A stretch of DNA of 44,598 bases, taken from assembly GCF_945957525.1 (NCBI RefSeq), contig NZ_CAMFLA010000028.1, positions 1 through 44,598 on the forward strand, written 5' to 3'. The notes beneath the pieces are model-generated. The model did not search any database. It was not told where the DNA came from and was given only the letters and a program-made list of their open reading frames with translations. Shown here piece after piece: positions 1-7,167 of this stretch. This stretch comes from an uncultured Aquitalea sp. Its GTDB lineage: Bacteria > Pseudomonadota > Gammaproteobacteria > Burkholderiales > Chromobacteriaceae. The position numbers and the translations under genes were made by a program. How positions within the stretch are numbered: position 1 is the first letter of the stretch; each line of letters starts with the position of its first letter.

Positions 1-109
1 CCATGTGCACGATGCACAACTGCACGGCTGCTTTCGGGAAGACCGCCTCGATAGCTTCCGGGAAACCCTTCAGGCCATCGACGCAGGCGATAAAGATGTC
101 CTGTATTCC
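1..109 (-). pseudogene. IS256-family transposase remnant, cut by the window edge
   Basis: Read on the minus strand from 109, the sequence translates as [20 protein letters not shown] followed by a stretch ending in QLCIVHM. This is the well-known central block of IS256-type (mutator-like, DDE) transposases, which normally lies about halfway through a protein of roughly 400 residues. An in-frame TAA stands immediately upstream at 112-110, so the first half of the transposase is missing and the homology appears to begin exactly at 109. The rest runs off the window. I see no terminal inverted repeat at the junction. This is an inactive fragment unless the window edge hides an unusual arrangement. 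Confidence 0.8.
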
Positions 110-203
110 TTAGCCTTGTGGTTGCCTCATTTGTACGCTGATACGCCAAAGAAGCGATTTCTGCAACGACCTCATCAATTACTATTTTTTTATCGCCATC
201 CAT
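1..203 (-). pseudogene. Start of an unknown gene running out of frame into the IS256 remnant
   Basis: An ATG at 203-201 has a good ribosome binding site (CGGAG, 7 bases upstream). It opens a frame beginning MDGDKKIVIDEVVAEIASLA and continuing to about residue 31. At about 110 the frame enters transposase sequence in the wrong phase, and it stays open to the window edge. The first 30 residues look like a genuine N-terminus of a helical protein that I do not recognise. The upstream 204-290 stretch is strikingly AT-rich compared with the rest of the window, which suggests foreign DNA. I infer a gene interrupted by an IS and then reduced by deletion. The product, if made, would be a nonsense fusion. 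Confidence 0.5.
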
Positions 204-275
204 AAAAATCTCCGAATTTTTCCACTTTAATTTCAAATTAGTGTTGAATTTATGAGCTTAAAGTTCATGTTATAT

Positions 276-1232
276 CTATCGAATTCCTAAAGACCCCTTC
301 ATCCCCAACGTCTGTTTACAACGCGGATAGTTATGACAACCCCAGAAGTCCGGGCGGCCGCCTTTACCGGCGACATGGCGCATGGGGGTGCCGCAATTGG
401 GGCAAGTAGGCGTGGTGTAGTCGCCGCGCGTGGCAAAAGTCAGCAGCTGTTGTTTGATGTCGGCAGGCAGGCGTTCAATCATCATCAGCAACATTTCTCC
501 ATCAATCAGCGTGATGTTGTTGCTGCGGGCAACATTTTTCGCTTCGTCGGAAAACTTGCCGCTGGTCATGAAGAAGGCTTTGGCGATTTTTTCGTGGGTC
601 ATTACGCCCAACAGCTCGCGCACCGGTTTTACGCCCACATAGCGTTCGCCCCAGGCTTTGCATTGCACTACCGAGGTGGCGTTGCCCGAATCGTCCTGAA
701 ACAGGCGGATATCTATGCCGCCATCCGGCCCCAGCGGGGTGGTCTCACTCTTGATGCCTTTGAGTTGGTAAAACTGCTGGCAAACGTCCTCAAAGCGTTT
801 CCATTCCAGACTGCGTATCAAACCAAGCGACCACGCCTCGGGCTTGGCTGGCGCAACAGGCGTGGCCGGTGTAGCGCGGTAGGCATCCGCCACCGGGTCG
901 CTGGGCTTGTCCACCGTGCGGCGTACAGTGGGCGGGGGGGCGCGGAGCTCGGGTTTTGGTGACTCAGGGAGACGTTGGCCGAAGGCGCGCAGGGCAGAGA
1001 GCGCCGCCATGAGGAAGAAGAAACCGGCGACGAGCCAGGCCCCAGAGGCAAAGCCTTGCGCAATGGCTTGCAAGAATATGTTTCCGGCCCAGATAGCTGG
1101 CAACACCAGTTTGAGAACTATCAGGCTGGCAAAGCCCAAGCCTGCGCTGACATACCAAGGCAGGGCGATTAAAGCCTCCGCTTGGCTGGTTTTTCCTCTT
1201 CTACGTGCCATACCTGTTCCCAAAACCGCCAT
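276..1232 (-). CDS. Membrane-anchored Mrr-type restriction endonuclease-like protein with C-terminal zinc ribbon
   Basis: A 318-residue protein. Residues about 20-45 and 62-82 are two hydrophobic membrane segments, followed by a Pro/Ala-rich linker (85-135). Residues about 138-255 form an Mrr_cat (restriction endonuclease-like) domain with the PD-(D/E)xK core: D174 in GGID and Q190-C-K192 in VVQCKAW. Residues 275-318 form a topoisomerase-I type zinc finger with cysteines 277, 280, 299 and 305. The family cleaves DNA, in some members modified DNA. Here the membrane anchor would place the nuclease domain at the inner face of the cell membrane. The ATG at 1211 (residue 8) has a better upstream GGGAACAGG and may be the true start. 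The gene lies next to the AT-rich IS scar, so it may belong to a decayed accessory region. Domain assignment is confident; the biological role is unknown. Confidence 0.85.
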   Translation of the reverse strand: MAVLGTGMARRRGKTSQAEALIALPWYVSAGLGFASLIVLKLVLPAIWAGNIFLQAIAQGFASGAWLVAGFFFLMAALSALRAFGQRLPESPKPELRAPPPTVRRTVDKPSDPVADAYRATPATPVAPAKPEAWSLGLIRSLEWKRFEDVCQQFYQLKGIKSETTPLGPDGGIDIRLFQDDSGNATSVVQCKAWGERYVGVKPVRELLGVMTHEKIAKAFFMTSGKFSDEAKNVARSNNITLIDGEMLLMMIERLPADIKQQLLTFATRGDYTTPTCPNCGTPMRHVAGKGGRPDFWGCHNYPRCKQTLGMKGSLGIR

Positions 1233-1514
1233 TTATGCAAAAAGATTTCTCTAGGAGAGCACGCAATTACATTGTTCTCAAGTCCTGAAATCACGCTTCA
1301 TGCATATAAGCGCTTTGAGTCGCAAGGCCAAGCTGGCTATACCGCGCCAATCCTCATCTTTGCCAAGCCATTGTTGTAACTACTGATCTTTACCCGCCCC
1401 CTCATTGGCGCCTGCCAGATCAATCGTTTTTTTGCCATGGCGCAACCGCCCCTCCCCACCCCGCCCGCCGTTTTCTGCGATGATTTCGTCATCAAAACAG
1501 GTTGGGGCAGTCTC

Positions 1515-2078
1515 ATGTCGCTGATCACACGCTTTCTGCCGGTTTACCAGTTTGCCGAAACGCACACCCGCTATATCCCGGCGGCGCCGGCCGCCGTACT
1601 GGATGCGGTAAGCCGGCCGGAGGTGGTGGACGACCCGGTGGCGCGGTTATTGATTGCGCTGCGCGAGTTGCCCAACCGGCTGGCGGGACGCTTGGGTTTT
1701 GCTTCCGCCTTGCGCCAGCAGCCGGCGTTTGGCCTGGCCAACTTCACCTTTCTGGGCCGAGATGGCGATCATGAAGTGGCTTTCGGCCTGGCCGGCCGCG
1801 TCTGGCAGGCGGATTACGGCTTGCACAGTGTGGCGGATGCGGAGGCGTTTGCCGCGCTCAGCGCCGCCGGCATGGCCAAGCTGGTGATGAATTTCTCCGC
1901 GCAGGCGGAGGGCACTGGCACGCGCCTGACCACCAGCACCCGCGTGTATTGCGGCGATGCGGCGGCCTTGCGTCGTTTTCGTCCTTACTGGTGGTTGATC
2001 CGGCCGGCCAGCGGCCTGATTCGCCGCCGCTTGCTACAGCGCGTGCACGCGGCGGCCACGCTCTCCGCCAACTGCTAG
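1515..2078 (+). CDS. Uncharacterised protein, SRPBCC (START-like) fold suspected
   Basis: A 188-residue soluble protein starting MSLITRFLPVYQFAETHTRY. The start at 1515 is chosen because TTGGGGC lies 8 bases upstream; the same frame is open further back to 1437. The pattern (an N-terminal strand, an A-P-A-A-V-L-D-A-V helix, central beta hairpins such as HEVAFGLAGRVWQ, a T-R-L-T-T-S-T-R-V strand and a long basic C-terminal helix) resembles polyketide-cyclase/SRPBCC ligand-binding proteins. That fold assignment is inference from pattern, not from a recognised signature. It stands alone on the plus strand, divergent from the Mrr-type gene, and is followed by a good terminator at 2086-2118. No catalytic residues can be named. 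Confidence 0.7.
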   Translation: MSLITRFLPVYQFAETHTRYIPAAPAAVLDAVSRPEVVDDPVARLLIALRELPNRLAGRLGFASALRQQPAFGLANFTFLGRDGDHEVAFGLAGRVWQADYGLHSVADAEAFAALSAAGMAKLVMNFSAQAEGTGTRLTTSTRVYCGDAAALRRFRPYWWLIRPASGLIRRRLLQRVHAAATLSANC

Positions 2079-2085
2079 CCCCTGC

Positions 2086-2118
2086 CCGCCACAGCCATAG
2101 GCGCTGCCGGCGGTTTTT
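2086..2118 (+). terminator. Intrinsic terminator after the SRPBCC-like gene
   Basis: CCGCC-A-CAGC, loop CATAGGC, GCTG-CC-GGCGG, then TTTTT. The stem has one small internal bulge. It begins 8 bases after the stop codon at 2078. Confidence 0.7.
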
Positions 2119-2427
2119 CATGCTCCCTCCTTGTGCCGGTGGCGCGCTCTGCCGCGCATTTCTTGCCTCGTTGCCCAAGCCCGCCGGTAATCCCTCCCCT
2201 GCCGTTCAATAGCGGCACCGGGATTGTCCGGCCGGGCTTCCTGGACTGCTGTGCTAACGCGCACCAGTCCTCCCTCCATTGCTTTGCCGTTTTCCATGGC
2301 GGGCCGTGGTGGGAGTCTCTCCGGAGACGCCGGACGGAAGCCGGTAACGCCAATCCCGCCATGCGCCTGCCACCCCGATTGGCGTCAGGTTGGGAGGGTT
2401 TGTCGCTCTTCCAAAAAGGGTTGCGCC
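2119..2427 (+). other. 309-base non-coding stretch, structured leader of the next gene
   Basis: No convincing ORF. The second half can fold: GTCTC/GAGAC around 2317-2331, CCGG repeats at about 2331-2344, and a long-range 9-bp stem pairing ACGCCAATC (2347-2355) with GATTGGCGT (2377-2385), ending about 40 bases before the start of the 2428 gene. This could be a regulatory leader. It does not match a riboswitch class I can identify with confidence. Confidence 0.35.
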
Positions 2428-2841
2428 ATGAGCCATACGACCCGCAATACGCCGCGCCCCCTGCGGCCTCCCATCCCGTCCCTGCCCGTCGATTCCCCCA
2501 GCCTGACCGTCCCGCGCTTTGCCCTGTTCCTGCAGCAACTGGGCTTGCCGCTGGGACGCCTGCGCGCCCACCTGGCCGCCCTGCACCAGAGCCTGGGCGA
2601 GCACCCACTGCCGGAAACCCGGCAGACGCTCAGGCTGATCAACCACGCTTGCCATATCCTTGATGCGGGGCTGGAAGAAGTGCGTTACCTGCTGGACGAC
2701 AGCGCGCAACTGATGAACAAGCTGCTGGCCATGCTGGACCGTACGGAGGTGGAAGGGCTGGAAGACTACGACCTCTACATCCCGCTCAAGTACCTGCAGG
2801 GTGTACTGGATCAAGCCCGCAACGAGCTGAAGCTGGCGTAA
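2428..2841 (+). CDS. Hypothetical small helical protein
   Basis: A 137-residue protein of unknown function. The start at 2428 has AAAAGGG 8-9 bases upstream. The N-terminal 30 residues are Pro/Ser/Thr-rich and probably disordered. Residues 31-137 are strongly helical and amphipathic, with heptad-like leucines (FALFLQQLGLPLGRLRAHLA, then a long acidic/leucine segment near LDDSAQLMNKLLAML). No signal peptide, membrane segment or catalytic motif is visible. It is a single-gene unit with a structured leader upstream and a bidirectional terminator downstream. It is probably lineage-restricted; I do not recognise the family. Confidence 0.7.
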   Translation: MSHTTRNTPRPLRPPIPSLPVDSPSLTVPRFALFLQQLGLPLGRLRAHLAALHQSLGEHPLPETRQTLRLINHACHILDAGLEEVRYLLDDSAQLMNKLLAMLDRTEVEGLEDYDLYIPLKYLQGVLDQARNELKLA

Positions 2842-2863
2842 ACCACCACACCATCCCCAAGAA

Positions 2864-2896
2864 AACAGCCCCCGGTCATCCGACCCGGGGGCTGTT
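2864..2896. terminator. Bidirectional intrinsic terminator, 12-bp stem
   Basis: AACAGCCCCCGG (2864-2875) pairs perfectly with CCGGGGGCTGTT (2885-2896). The minus-strand reading ends in TTTTC, so it serves the J-protein operon as well as the convergent 2428 gene. A TTGGCCGAAG motif follows at 2910-2919. Confidence 0.85.
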
Positions 2897-2968
2897 GGTT
2901 GGCGGGTGGTTGGCCGAAGGGCGTAGCGATGAGGGCGAGGGGCTGCGAGGCCGGGCTTTGTGCGGGGC

Positions 2969-3355
2969 TTACGCCCTGAAGCCGCGCGCTTTCATGCCCT
3001 CATCGTAGGCCACGGTGATTTCGGCGGATTTTTCCTGACACACCTGCCGCACTTCCTCGCCCATGCCGGCTACCTTGTCAGGGTGGTACTGGCTGATCAG
3101 CGCGCGATAGGCTTTTTTCAGCTCTTCCTCGCTGACGGTTTCGGCCACGCCCAATACTTCAAACCATGGCCTGCGGGCGCTGGCGGGGACGGGCGCTTGC
3201 CAGGGGTCCGGCCCGGCGCGCCGCCAGGCACCCCAGGCGTCGTCAGTCTCCGGTTTGGCCTGATCAGGCTTGGCCGAGTCGCCGATGAAGCGGGACACCA
3301 GCCAGTAACCCAACAGAGCGCAGCCGATGATGATCAGGATGTCTTTGACGGCCAT
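2969..3355 (-). CDS. Small membrane-anchored J-domain (DnaJ-like) co-chaperone
   Basis: A 128-residue protein. Residues about 5-24 form one N-terminal transmembrane helix (ILIIIGCALLGYWLV), followed by a polar linker to residue 62. A C-terminal J domain (63-128) carries the HPD signature at 91-93 (QYHPDKV), needed to stimulate Hsp70 ATPase. Zinc-finger and substrate-binding domains are absent, so it would recruit DnaK to the membrane and not act as a full DnaJ. It is the last gene of a three-gene minus-strand operon. Its start overlaps the end of the preceding membrane-protein gene by 22 bases, implying coupled translation and a shared task with its two neighbours. Confidence 0.88.
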   Translation of the reverse strand: MAVKDILIIIGCALLGYWLVSRFIGDSAKPDQAKPETDDAWGAWRRAGPDPWQAPVPASARRPWFEVLGVAETVSEEELKKAYRALISQYHPDKVAGMGEEVRQVCQEKSAEITVAYDEGMKARGFRA

Positions 3356-4083
3356 GCGGAGGTTTCCCTTTGCAAAAATGCGTTAAAGCCAAGCCTGGCG
3401 GCGGGCGTCTGGCCCGCGGCGGCAAAATCCAGCTGCTCTTGCAGCGTGCCGGCGCTGTGGGCCAGCAGGCCTGCCCAGCTAGCTTCGTCCAGCAGCCTAC
3501 CGGCTTCGGCCAACCCATCCGCGCTGATGGGCAGGGCCAGGGTGAGCCGGCGCGGCAGGTTGGGGGCAAACGGCGGACAACAGAGGATTTCAAAAGCCAG
3601 CCCCGCCAGTTGCCCGGCGCTGAAACCGTAGTGGCGTCGCTGCGCCGCAAGCCAGGCAAAACACAGCACGGTGGCCGCGTAAAAGGCCAATAGCGCTAGC
3701 CCGGCCTGATTCCACTGCCCGGCCAGCGCGGCCCAGCCTGTCAGCAGCAGCAGGCCGCTGGCGGCGACGGCGTACCAGCGCACCGGCGGCAGCATGCCCT
3801 CCAGCGCTGCCGGCAGTACGGCCGGTTGCGGCCCTGTCGCCCCATCCATATTCCAGGCTAGCCGGTAGGCGGGGGAGAACATGCGACACGGCGCAGGCAG
3901 ATGCACACCCTTGCCGCCGATATGCACGGCGCGGCCGGCATGCTCTGCCCGCCAGCCGCCGCGCTGGCGCACCAGCAGGAATTCATTGCTATAGAGCAGG
4001 CTGGCGGCTTCGTACAGGTACAGCCCCACGGCCAGCGCGATGGCCAGCCATTCGGGATGCGGCAGGTAGGGCAGAAAAGCCAT
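3334..4083 (-). CDS. Uncharacterised membrane protein between DUF2167 and J-protein genes
   Basis: A 249-residue protein. The start at 4083 is fixed by a one-base TGATG overlap with the stop codon of the upstream DUF2167 gene, a classic coupling arrangement; the frame stays open to 4140 inside that gene. Visible segments: a hydrophobic helix at about 11-30, two further helices at about 122-160 (AASGLLLLTGWAALAGQW and LALLAFYAATVLCFAWLA), and a soluble C-terminal region with conserved-looking LTLALPISADGLAEAG. I do not recognise a family. The context (co-translated with a DUF2167 membrane protein and a membrane J-protein) suggests a membrane complex or a membrane-protein quality-control job, which is inference only. 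Confidence 0.75.
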   Translation of the reverse strand: MAFLPYLPHPEWLAIALAVGLYLYEAASLLYSNEFLLVRQRGGWRAEHAGRAVHIGGKGVHLPAPCRMFSPAYRLAWNMDGATGPQPAVLPAALEGMLPPVRWYAVAASGLLLLTGWAALAGQWNQAGLALLAFYAATVLCFAWLAAQRRHYGFSAGQLAGLAFEILCCPPFAPNLPRRLTLALPISADGLAEAGRLLDEASWAGLLAHSAGTLQEQLDFAAAGQTPAARLGFNAFLQRETSAWPSKTS

Positions 4084-4916
4084 CAGGACTGTTTTTTGCG
4101 GCTGAACAAGGATTTGAGCCAGGCCCCGGCGCCCAGGCATGCGGCGGCAATCAGTTTCCAGCCGCTGGCCAGCGCCGCGCCCAGCACTGCCCAGAAGCCT
4201 TTCTTGGTGGCCACAGCCGCCGCGCCGCCAATGATCAGCGCGCCCAGGCCCAGCTCCGCCACGTGGTCGCCGGGTTTGAATTCGGAGTATTTCTGGCCGG
4301 CATTGAAATTGTAGGTGGCAAGCATTTTCTTGAATTGCGGCAGGTCGCGGTCCAGCGTCTGGGTGTCGGTGACCAGCACGGCGTTCATCACGCCCTCTCG
4401 GCCGAGAATGCGCACCGTGTAGTTCACCGACTCCACATTACCGGAGCTGACGCGAATCGCCCATTCCAGCTGGTGGGTGACGGGGTCGTAATGCGGCGGG
4501 GTGTGCCAGCCCAGCGTGTGCAGCGCCGGCATGCCTTGCTTGGCCCGCTCTTCATTGGACGGTTCGTCCGAATCCTTGATGGATTTGAGGATGGCGTCGG
4601 CGTCGATCTTTTCGTCGTCCTTCACGTAACCCATGGGGTCGAAGCTGAAATCCGACCACCAGCCCTGCTTGCTGACGATGATGATGTTGCCCGGCTCCGG
4701 CAGGTTTTTGGTCAGCCGCAGAAACTCGGAAGAGTCTTTTTCGTCCAGCCCGCTCTGCTCTGCGTTCAGAGACAGGGCGCCGCGGTTGACGATGGTTTCC
4801 TGGCGCGGTCCGGTGTGCCAGTTGAGTTTGTCAAAAGCGCTGTCGGCTTCGCCTTCGGCCAACGCCGTTACCGGGAAAGCCAACGCCAGCAACAGCAACA
4901 AGGTGTTTTTCTTCAT
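4083..4916 (-). CDS. DUF2167 family membrane protein with signal peptide
   Basis: A 277-residue protein. The start at 4916 is chosen over an in-frame Met at 4958 because of GGAG 7 bases upstream and the typical signal peptide that follows (MKKNTLLLLLALAFPVTALA, likely cleavage after ALA). The exported domain (about 25-215) shows hallmarks of DUF2167: a GWWSDFSFDPMGYVKDDEKI block and LGWHTPPHYDPVTHQLEWAI. The C-terminus has two hydrophobic stretches (about 225-265) and ends with a basic SRKKQS tail. DUF2167 has no established function to my knowledge. First gene of the operon that continues with the 3-TM protein and the J-protein. Confidence 0.85.
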   Translation of the reverse strand: MKKNTLLLLLALAFPVTALAEGEADSAFDKLNWHTGPRQETIVNRGALSLNAEQSGLDEKDSSEFLRLTKNLPEPGNIIIVSKQGWWSDFSFDPMGYVKDDEKIDADAILKSIKDSDEPSNEERAKQGMPALHTLGWHTPPHYDPVTHQLEWAIRVSSGNVESVNYTVRILGREGVMNAVLVTDTQTLDRDLPQFKKMLATYNFNAGQKYSEFKPGDHVAELGLGALIIGGAAAVATKKGFWAVLGAALASGWKLIAAACLGAGAWLKSLFSRKKQS

Positions 4917-5081
4917 TGTCGTCTCCAAAAATTTTCCGGCTTGGCCATGATGCTCCATGACTGCCGGCCCGGCTGATCACACCAGCCGCCCGTTATGCAA
5001 AATTAATATCCGGCATTGTGCCGCGACCCCGCGCGCAAGGCGAGCCCACGCGGCTGACCTACATCAGTCAATACGCAATAA

Positions 5082-5108
5082 AGCCCCCGGCCAGTGGGCG
5101 CGGGGGCT
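5082..5108 (-). terminator. Intrinsic terminator downstream of the VOC gene
   Basis: AGCCCCCG (5082-5089) pairs with CGGGGGCT (5101-5108). On the minus strand the hairpin is followed by TTTATTG. A TTGGCCGAAG motif lies at 5123-5132 between the VOC stop codon and the hairpin. Confidence 0.7.
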
Positions 5109-5155
5109 GTGTGGGGGCCGGGTTGGCCGAAGTGCTGCGGCTAGCTGTGCACAGT

Positions 5156-5671
5156 TTATTGTTGCGGGTTCTGATAAGCCCCGGCGGAGTAGGTCAGCTC
5201 GTAGCTGTGGCTGTAGATTTCCAGGATGTTGCCGAACGGGTCTTCCATATACACCATGCGGTAGGGCTTTTCGCCGGGGAAGTATTCGCGCACCGGCATG
5301 CGCTGCTTGCCGCCGGCGGCCACGATGCGGGCGGCCAGGCCTTCCACATCCGGGTCTTGCACGCAGAAGTGGAAGACGCCGCCTTTCCAGTATTCAAAGT
5401 TGTTGTCGCGTTTTTCCGCGTTGGCAAACTGGAAGATCTCCACGCCCACGCGGTCGCCGGTGGACAGATGGGCAATGCGGAACGATCCCCAGCCGGGGCC
5501 GAATACGTCGCTGCACATCACACCGATGGCGGAATCGTCTTCCGAGATGGTGGTGGGCGGCATGATCAGATACCAGCCCAGCACCTCGGTGTAAAAGCGG
5601 ACGGCGGCATCGAGGTCGGTAACCGACAGGCCGATGTGGGAGAAATTGCGCGGGTAAGCGGGGTGTTGCAT
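5156..5671 (-). CDS. VOC-fold protein (glyoxalase/dioxygenase superfamily)
   Basis: A 171-residue protein. The start at 5671 has AGGAG 7 bases upstream and replaces a weaker in-frame Met at 5695. It shows the paired beta-alpha-beta-beta-beta modules of the vicinal oxygen chelate fold: FSHIGLSVTDLDAAVRFYTE at the start, VGVEIFQFAN at the end of the first module, GVFHFCVQDPDVEGL opening the second and DPFGNILEIYSHSYE closing it. The likely metal ligands are the His of FSHIG, the Glu of GVEIF, the His of FHFCV and the Glu of LEIYS. Members include glyoxalase I, extradiol dioxygenases and antibiotic-binding proteins; the substrate cannot be told. It is divergent from a LysR gene with a 94-base shared region, so that regulator probably controls it. 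Confidence 0.85.
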   Translation of the reverse strand: MQHPAYPRNFSHIGLSVTDLDAAVRFYTEVLGWYLIMPPTTISEDDSAIGVMCSDVFGPGWGSFRIAHLSTGDRVGVEIFQFANAEKRDNNFEYWKGGVFHFCVQDPDVEGLAARIVAAGGKQRMPVREYFPGEKPYRMVYMEDPFGNILEIYSHSYELTYSAGAYQNPQQ

Positions 5672-5741
5672 GGTCTGGCTCCTGTTCAAATGCATGGCGG
5701 CAGTCTAAGCTGGCAGCGCCATAACAAGAACCGCACAAACC

Positions 5742-5756
5742 TTATCTATTTGATAA
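5742..5756. promoter_or_regulatory. Candidate LysR operator (T-N11-A type inverted repeat)
   Basis: TTATC-TATTT-GATAA is a perfect 15-bp interrupted palindrome in the short divergent region between the VOC gene and the LysR gene, ending 9 bases before the LysR ATG. Its position would let the regulator repress itself while acting on the divergent gene. Confidence 0.6.
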
Positions 5757-5765
5757 ATCCTGCTT

Positions 5766-6647
5766 ATGATTAACCCACTCTGGTTGCGCTCCTTTCAAGC
5801 GGTGGTAGCCGCCGGCGGCTATACACGCGCGGCGGAACGGTTGAACCTGACCCAGGCAGCGGTAAGCCAGCACATGGCGCGGCTGGAAGCGGAAACCGGC
5901 CGCCTGCTAACGCGACAGGGCCGCGCGCTGGAGCTGACCCCGCGCGGGCATGCCTTGCTAGCCTACGCCGCAGAAGTGGCGTTAGCCGAAAGCCGGTTGC
6001 GGCAAACGCTGAGCGACGACGGCCCGCCGGCCGGCCCGGTGCGACTGGCCGTGCCCGGCAGCGTGGGCCTGATGCTGTACCCGCGCTTGCTGGCATGGCA
6101 AAGCCGCCATCCGGGCGTGTGGGTGGACCTGCGCTTTGCGCCGGAGCCCGGCATCCTGCGCGCACTGCTGGCGCAGGAGGCGGAGCTGGGCATTGTGACG
6201 CTGCCGCCCAGCGACAACCGGCTGACAGCGGACTGGCTGGGGCAGGAGGAGCTTTGTCTGGCGCTGCCCGCCACCAGTACGGCCAACAGCTGGGACGAGC
6301 TGGCGGCGCTGGGCTGGATAGGCCACCCGGACGGAGAGGCCATGGCCGGACGCTATCTGGCGCGGGCCTTCCCCGGCAAGCGGCTGGCGGACATGCCGCA
6401 ACGCGGTTTCATCAATCAGATCAGCATGATTTTGCAGCCCGTCGCACTGGGGCTGGGCTTTACCGTGTTGCCGCGCCATGCGGTACAAGCCTTCGGCCAC
6501 GCCGAAGCCCTGCGCTTGTGGCCGCAGCCGGAACCACTGAGCGATACGCTGTGGCTGGCGCGCCGGCGCGAGTGGCCACTGAGCCGCCCGGCCGCGCTGG
6601 CGGCGCAGCACATTCACGCGCTATTGGGCGAGACAGGCAACAGGTAG
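5766..6647 (+). CDS. LysR-family transcriptional regulator
   Basis: A 293-residue protein of usual LysR length. The winged helix-turn-helix occupies residues about 3-62 (RSFQAVVAAGGYTRAAERLN, then LTQAAVSQHMARLEAETG). The substrate-binding domain follows from about 90. The gene is transcribed away from the VOC gene and is followed by a terminator, so it is monocistronic. The operator-like palindrome at 5742-5756 sits just upstream. The inducer is unknown; the likely target is the adjacent VOC gene. Confidence 0.9.
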   Translation: MINPLWLRSFQAVVAAGGYTRAAERLNLTQAAVSQHMARLEAETGRLLTRQGRALELTPRGHALLAYAAEVALAESRLRQTLSDDGPPAGPVRLAVPGSVGLMLYPRLLAWQSRHPGVWVDLRFAPEPGILRALLAQEAELGIVTLPPSDNRLTADWLGQEELCLALPATSTANSWDELAALGWIGHPDGEAMAGRYLARAFPGKRLADMPQRGFINQISMILQPVALGLGFTVLPRHAVQAFGHAEALRLWPQPEPLSDTLWLARRREWPLSRPAALAAQHIHALLGETGNR

Positions 6648-6663
6648 CGGCCCCGCGCACCAA

Positions 6664-6701
6664 AACAAAACCCCCGGCTTCACGGCGCGGGGGCTTTTTG
6701 T
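6664..6701. terminator. Bidirectional intrinsic terminator
   Basis: An A-rich lead and CCCCCG (6671-6676) pair with CGGGGG (6688-6693), followed by CTTTTTG; the reverse reading ends in GTTTTGTTTTG. It separates the convergent LysR gene and the PhnB-like gene. TTGGCCGAAG follows at 6712-6721. Confidence 0.8.
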
Positions 6702-6744
6702 GGATAGCAGCTTGGCCGAAGGGCAGCAGCGGCCAGGCCGTGGC

Positions 6745-7167
6745 TCACGCAGGGTTTTGCTGTACGTTCACCATCCATGCTACGCCGAAGCGGTCCACCA
6801 GCATGCCGAAGCCCGGGCTCCAGAAGGTGGCCTGGAACGGCATGGTGACATTGCCGCCCTCGGCCAGCGCGTTGAAGCTGCGCTGGCCGGCGGCCACGTC
6901 GTCGGTTGCCAGCGACAGGCTGAAACCGGCATGGGCCCTGTGTTCCGAGCAGGCGCCGCCATCCGACATCAGCACATGGCTATCGCCCACGCGTACGGTG
7001 GCGTGCATCACTTTGTCGGCCATGGCCGGGTCGGGGGTGCCGCCCGCGCCGGGCGGGGCGTCCTTGAAACGCATCAGCAGAATCACTTCCGCATTCAGCG
7101 CTTGCTGGTAGAAGGCGATGACCTCATCGCAACATCCATTGAAAAACAGGTAGGGCTGTACTTGCAT
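6745..7167 (-). CDS. PhnB/YjdN-like VOC-fold protein
   Basis: A 140-residue protein. The start at 7167 has GAGGAG about 7 bases upstream, rejecting the longer frame to 7245. It begins MQVQPYLFFNGCCDEVIAFY, the typical opening of the PhnB / 3-demethylubiquinone-methyltransferase-like glyoxalase family. It continues with VMHATVRVGDSHVLMSD, an FSLSL strand, and closes with FWSPGFGMLVDRFGVAWMVN, the characteristic ending. The metal-binding residues of true glyoxalases are not all conserved in this subfamily, and the function is generally unknown. It is a single gene flanked by convergent and divergent neighbours. Confidence 0.88.
   Translation of the reverse strand: MQVQPYLFFNGCCDEVIAFYQQALNAEVILLMRFKDAPPGAGGTPDPAMADKVMHATVRVGDSHVLMSDGGACSEHRAHAGFSLSLATDDVAAGQRSFNALAEGGNVTMPFQATFWSPGFGMLVDRFGVAWMVNVQQNPA

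Noticed and set aside
5-205. Plus-strand 66-residue ORF at the left edge
   Set aside because: It is the complement of the IS256 transposase remnant and of the minus-strand gene start; the minus-strand reading has a recognisable protein and an RBS.
1858-2145. Minus-strand reading with a strong AAGGAGG before an ATG near 2121
   Set aside because: The frame is antisense to the 1515-2078 gene, is Arg/Trp/Ser-rich and non-protein-like; the purine-rich stretch is probably chance.
2330-2400. Possible cobalamin riboswitch (GGAAGCCGGTAACGCC and GCCTGCCACC stretches)
   Set aside because: Only a few conserved positions fit; the B12 box and the expected spacing are missing, and the downstream gene has no link to cobalamin.
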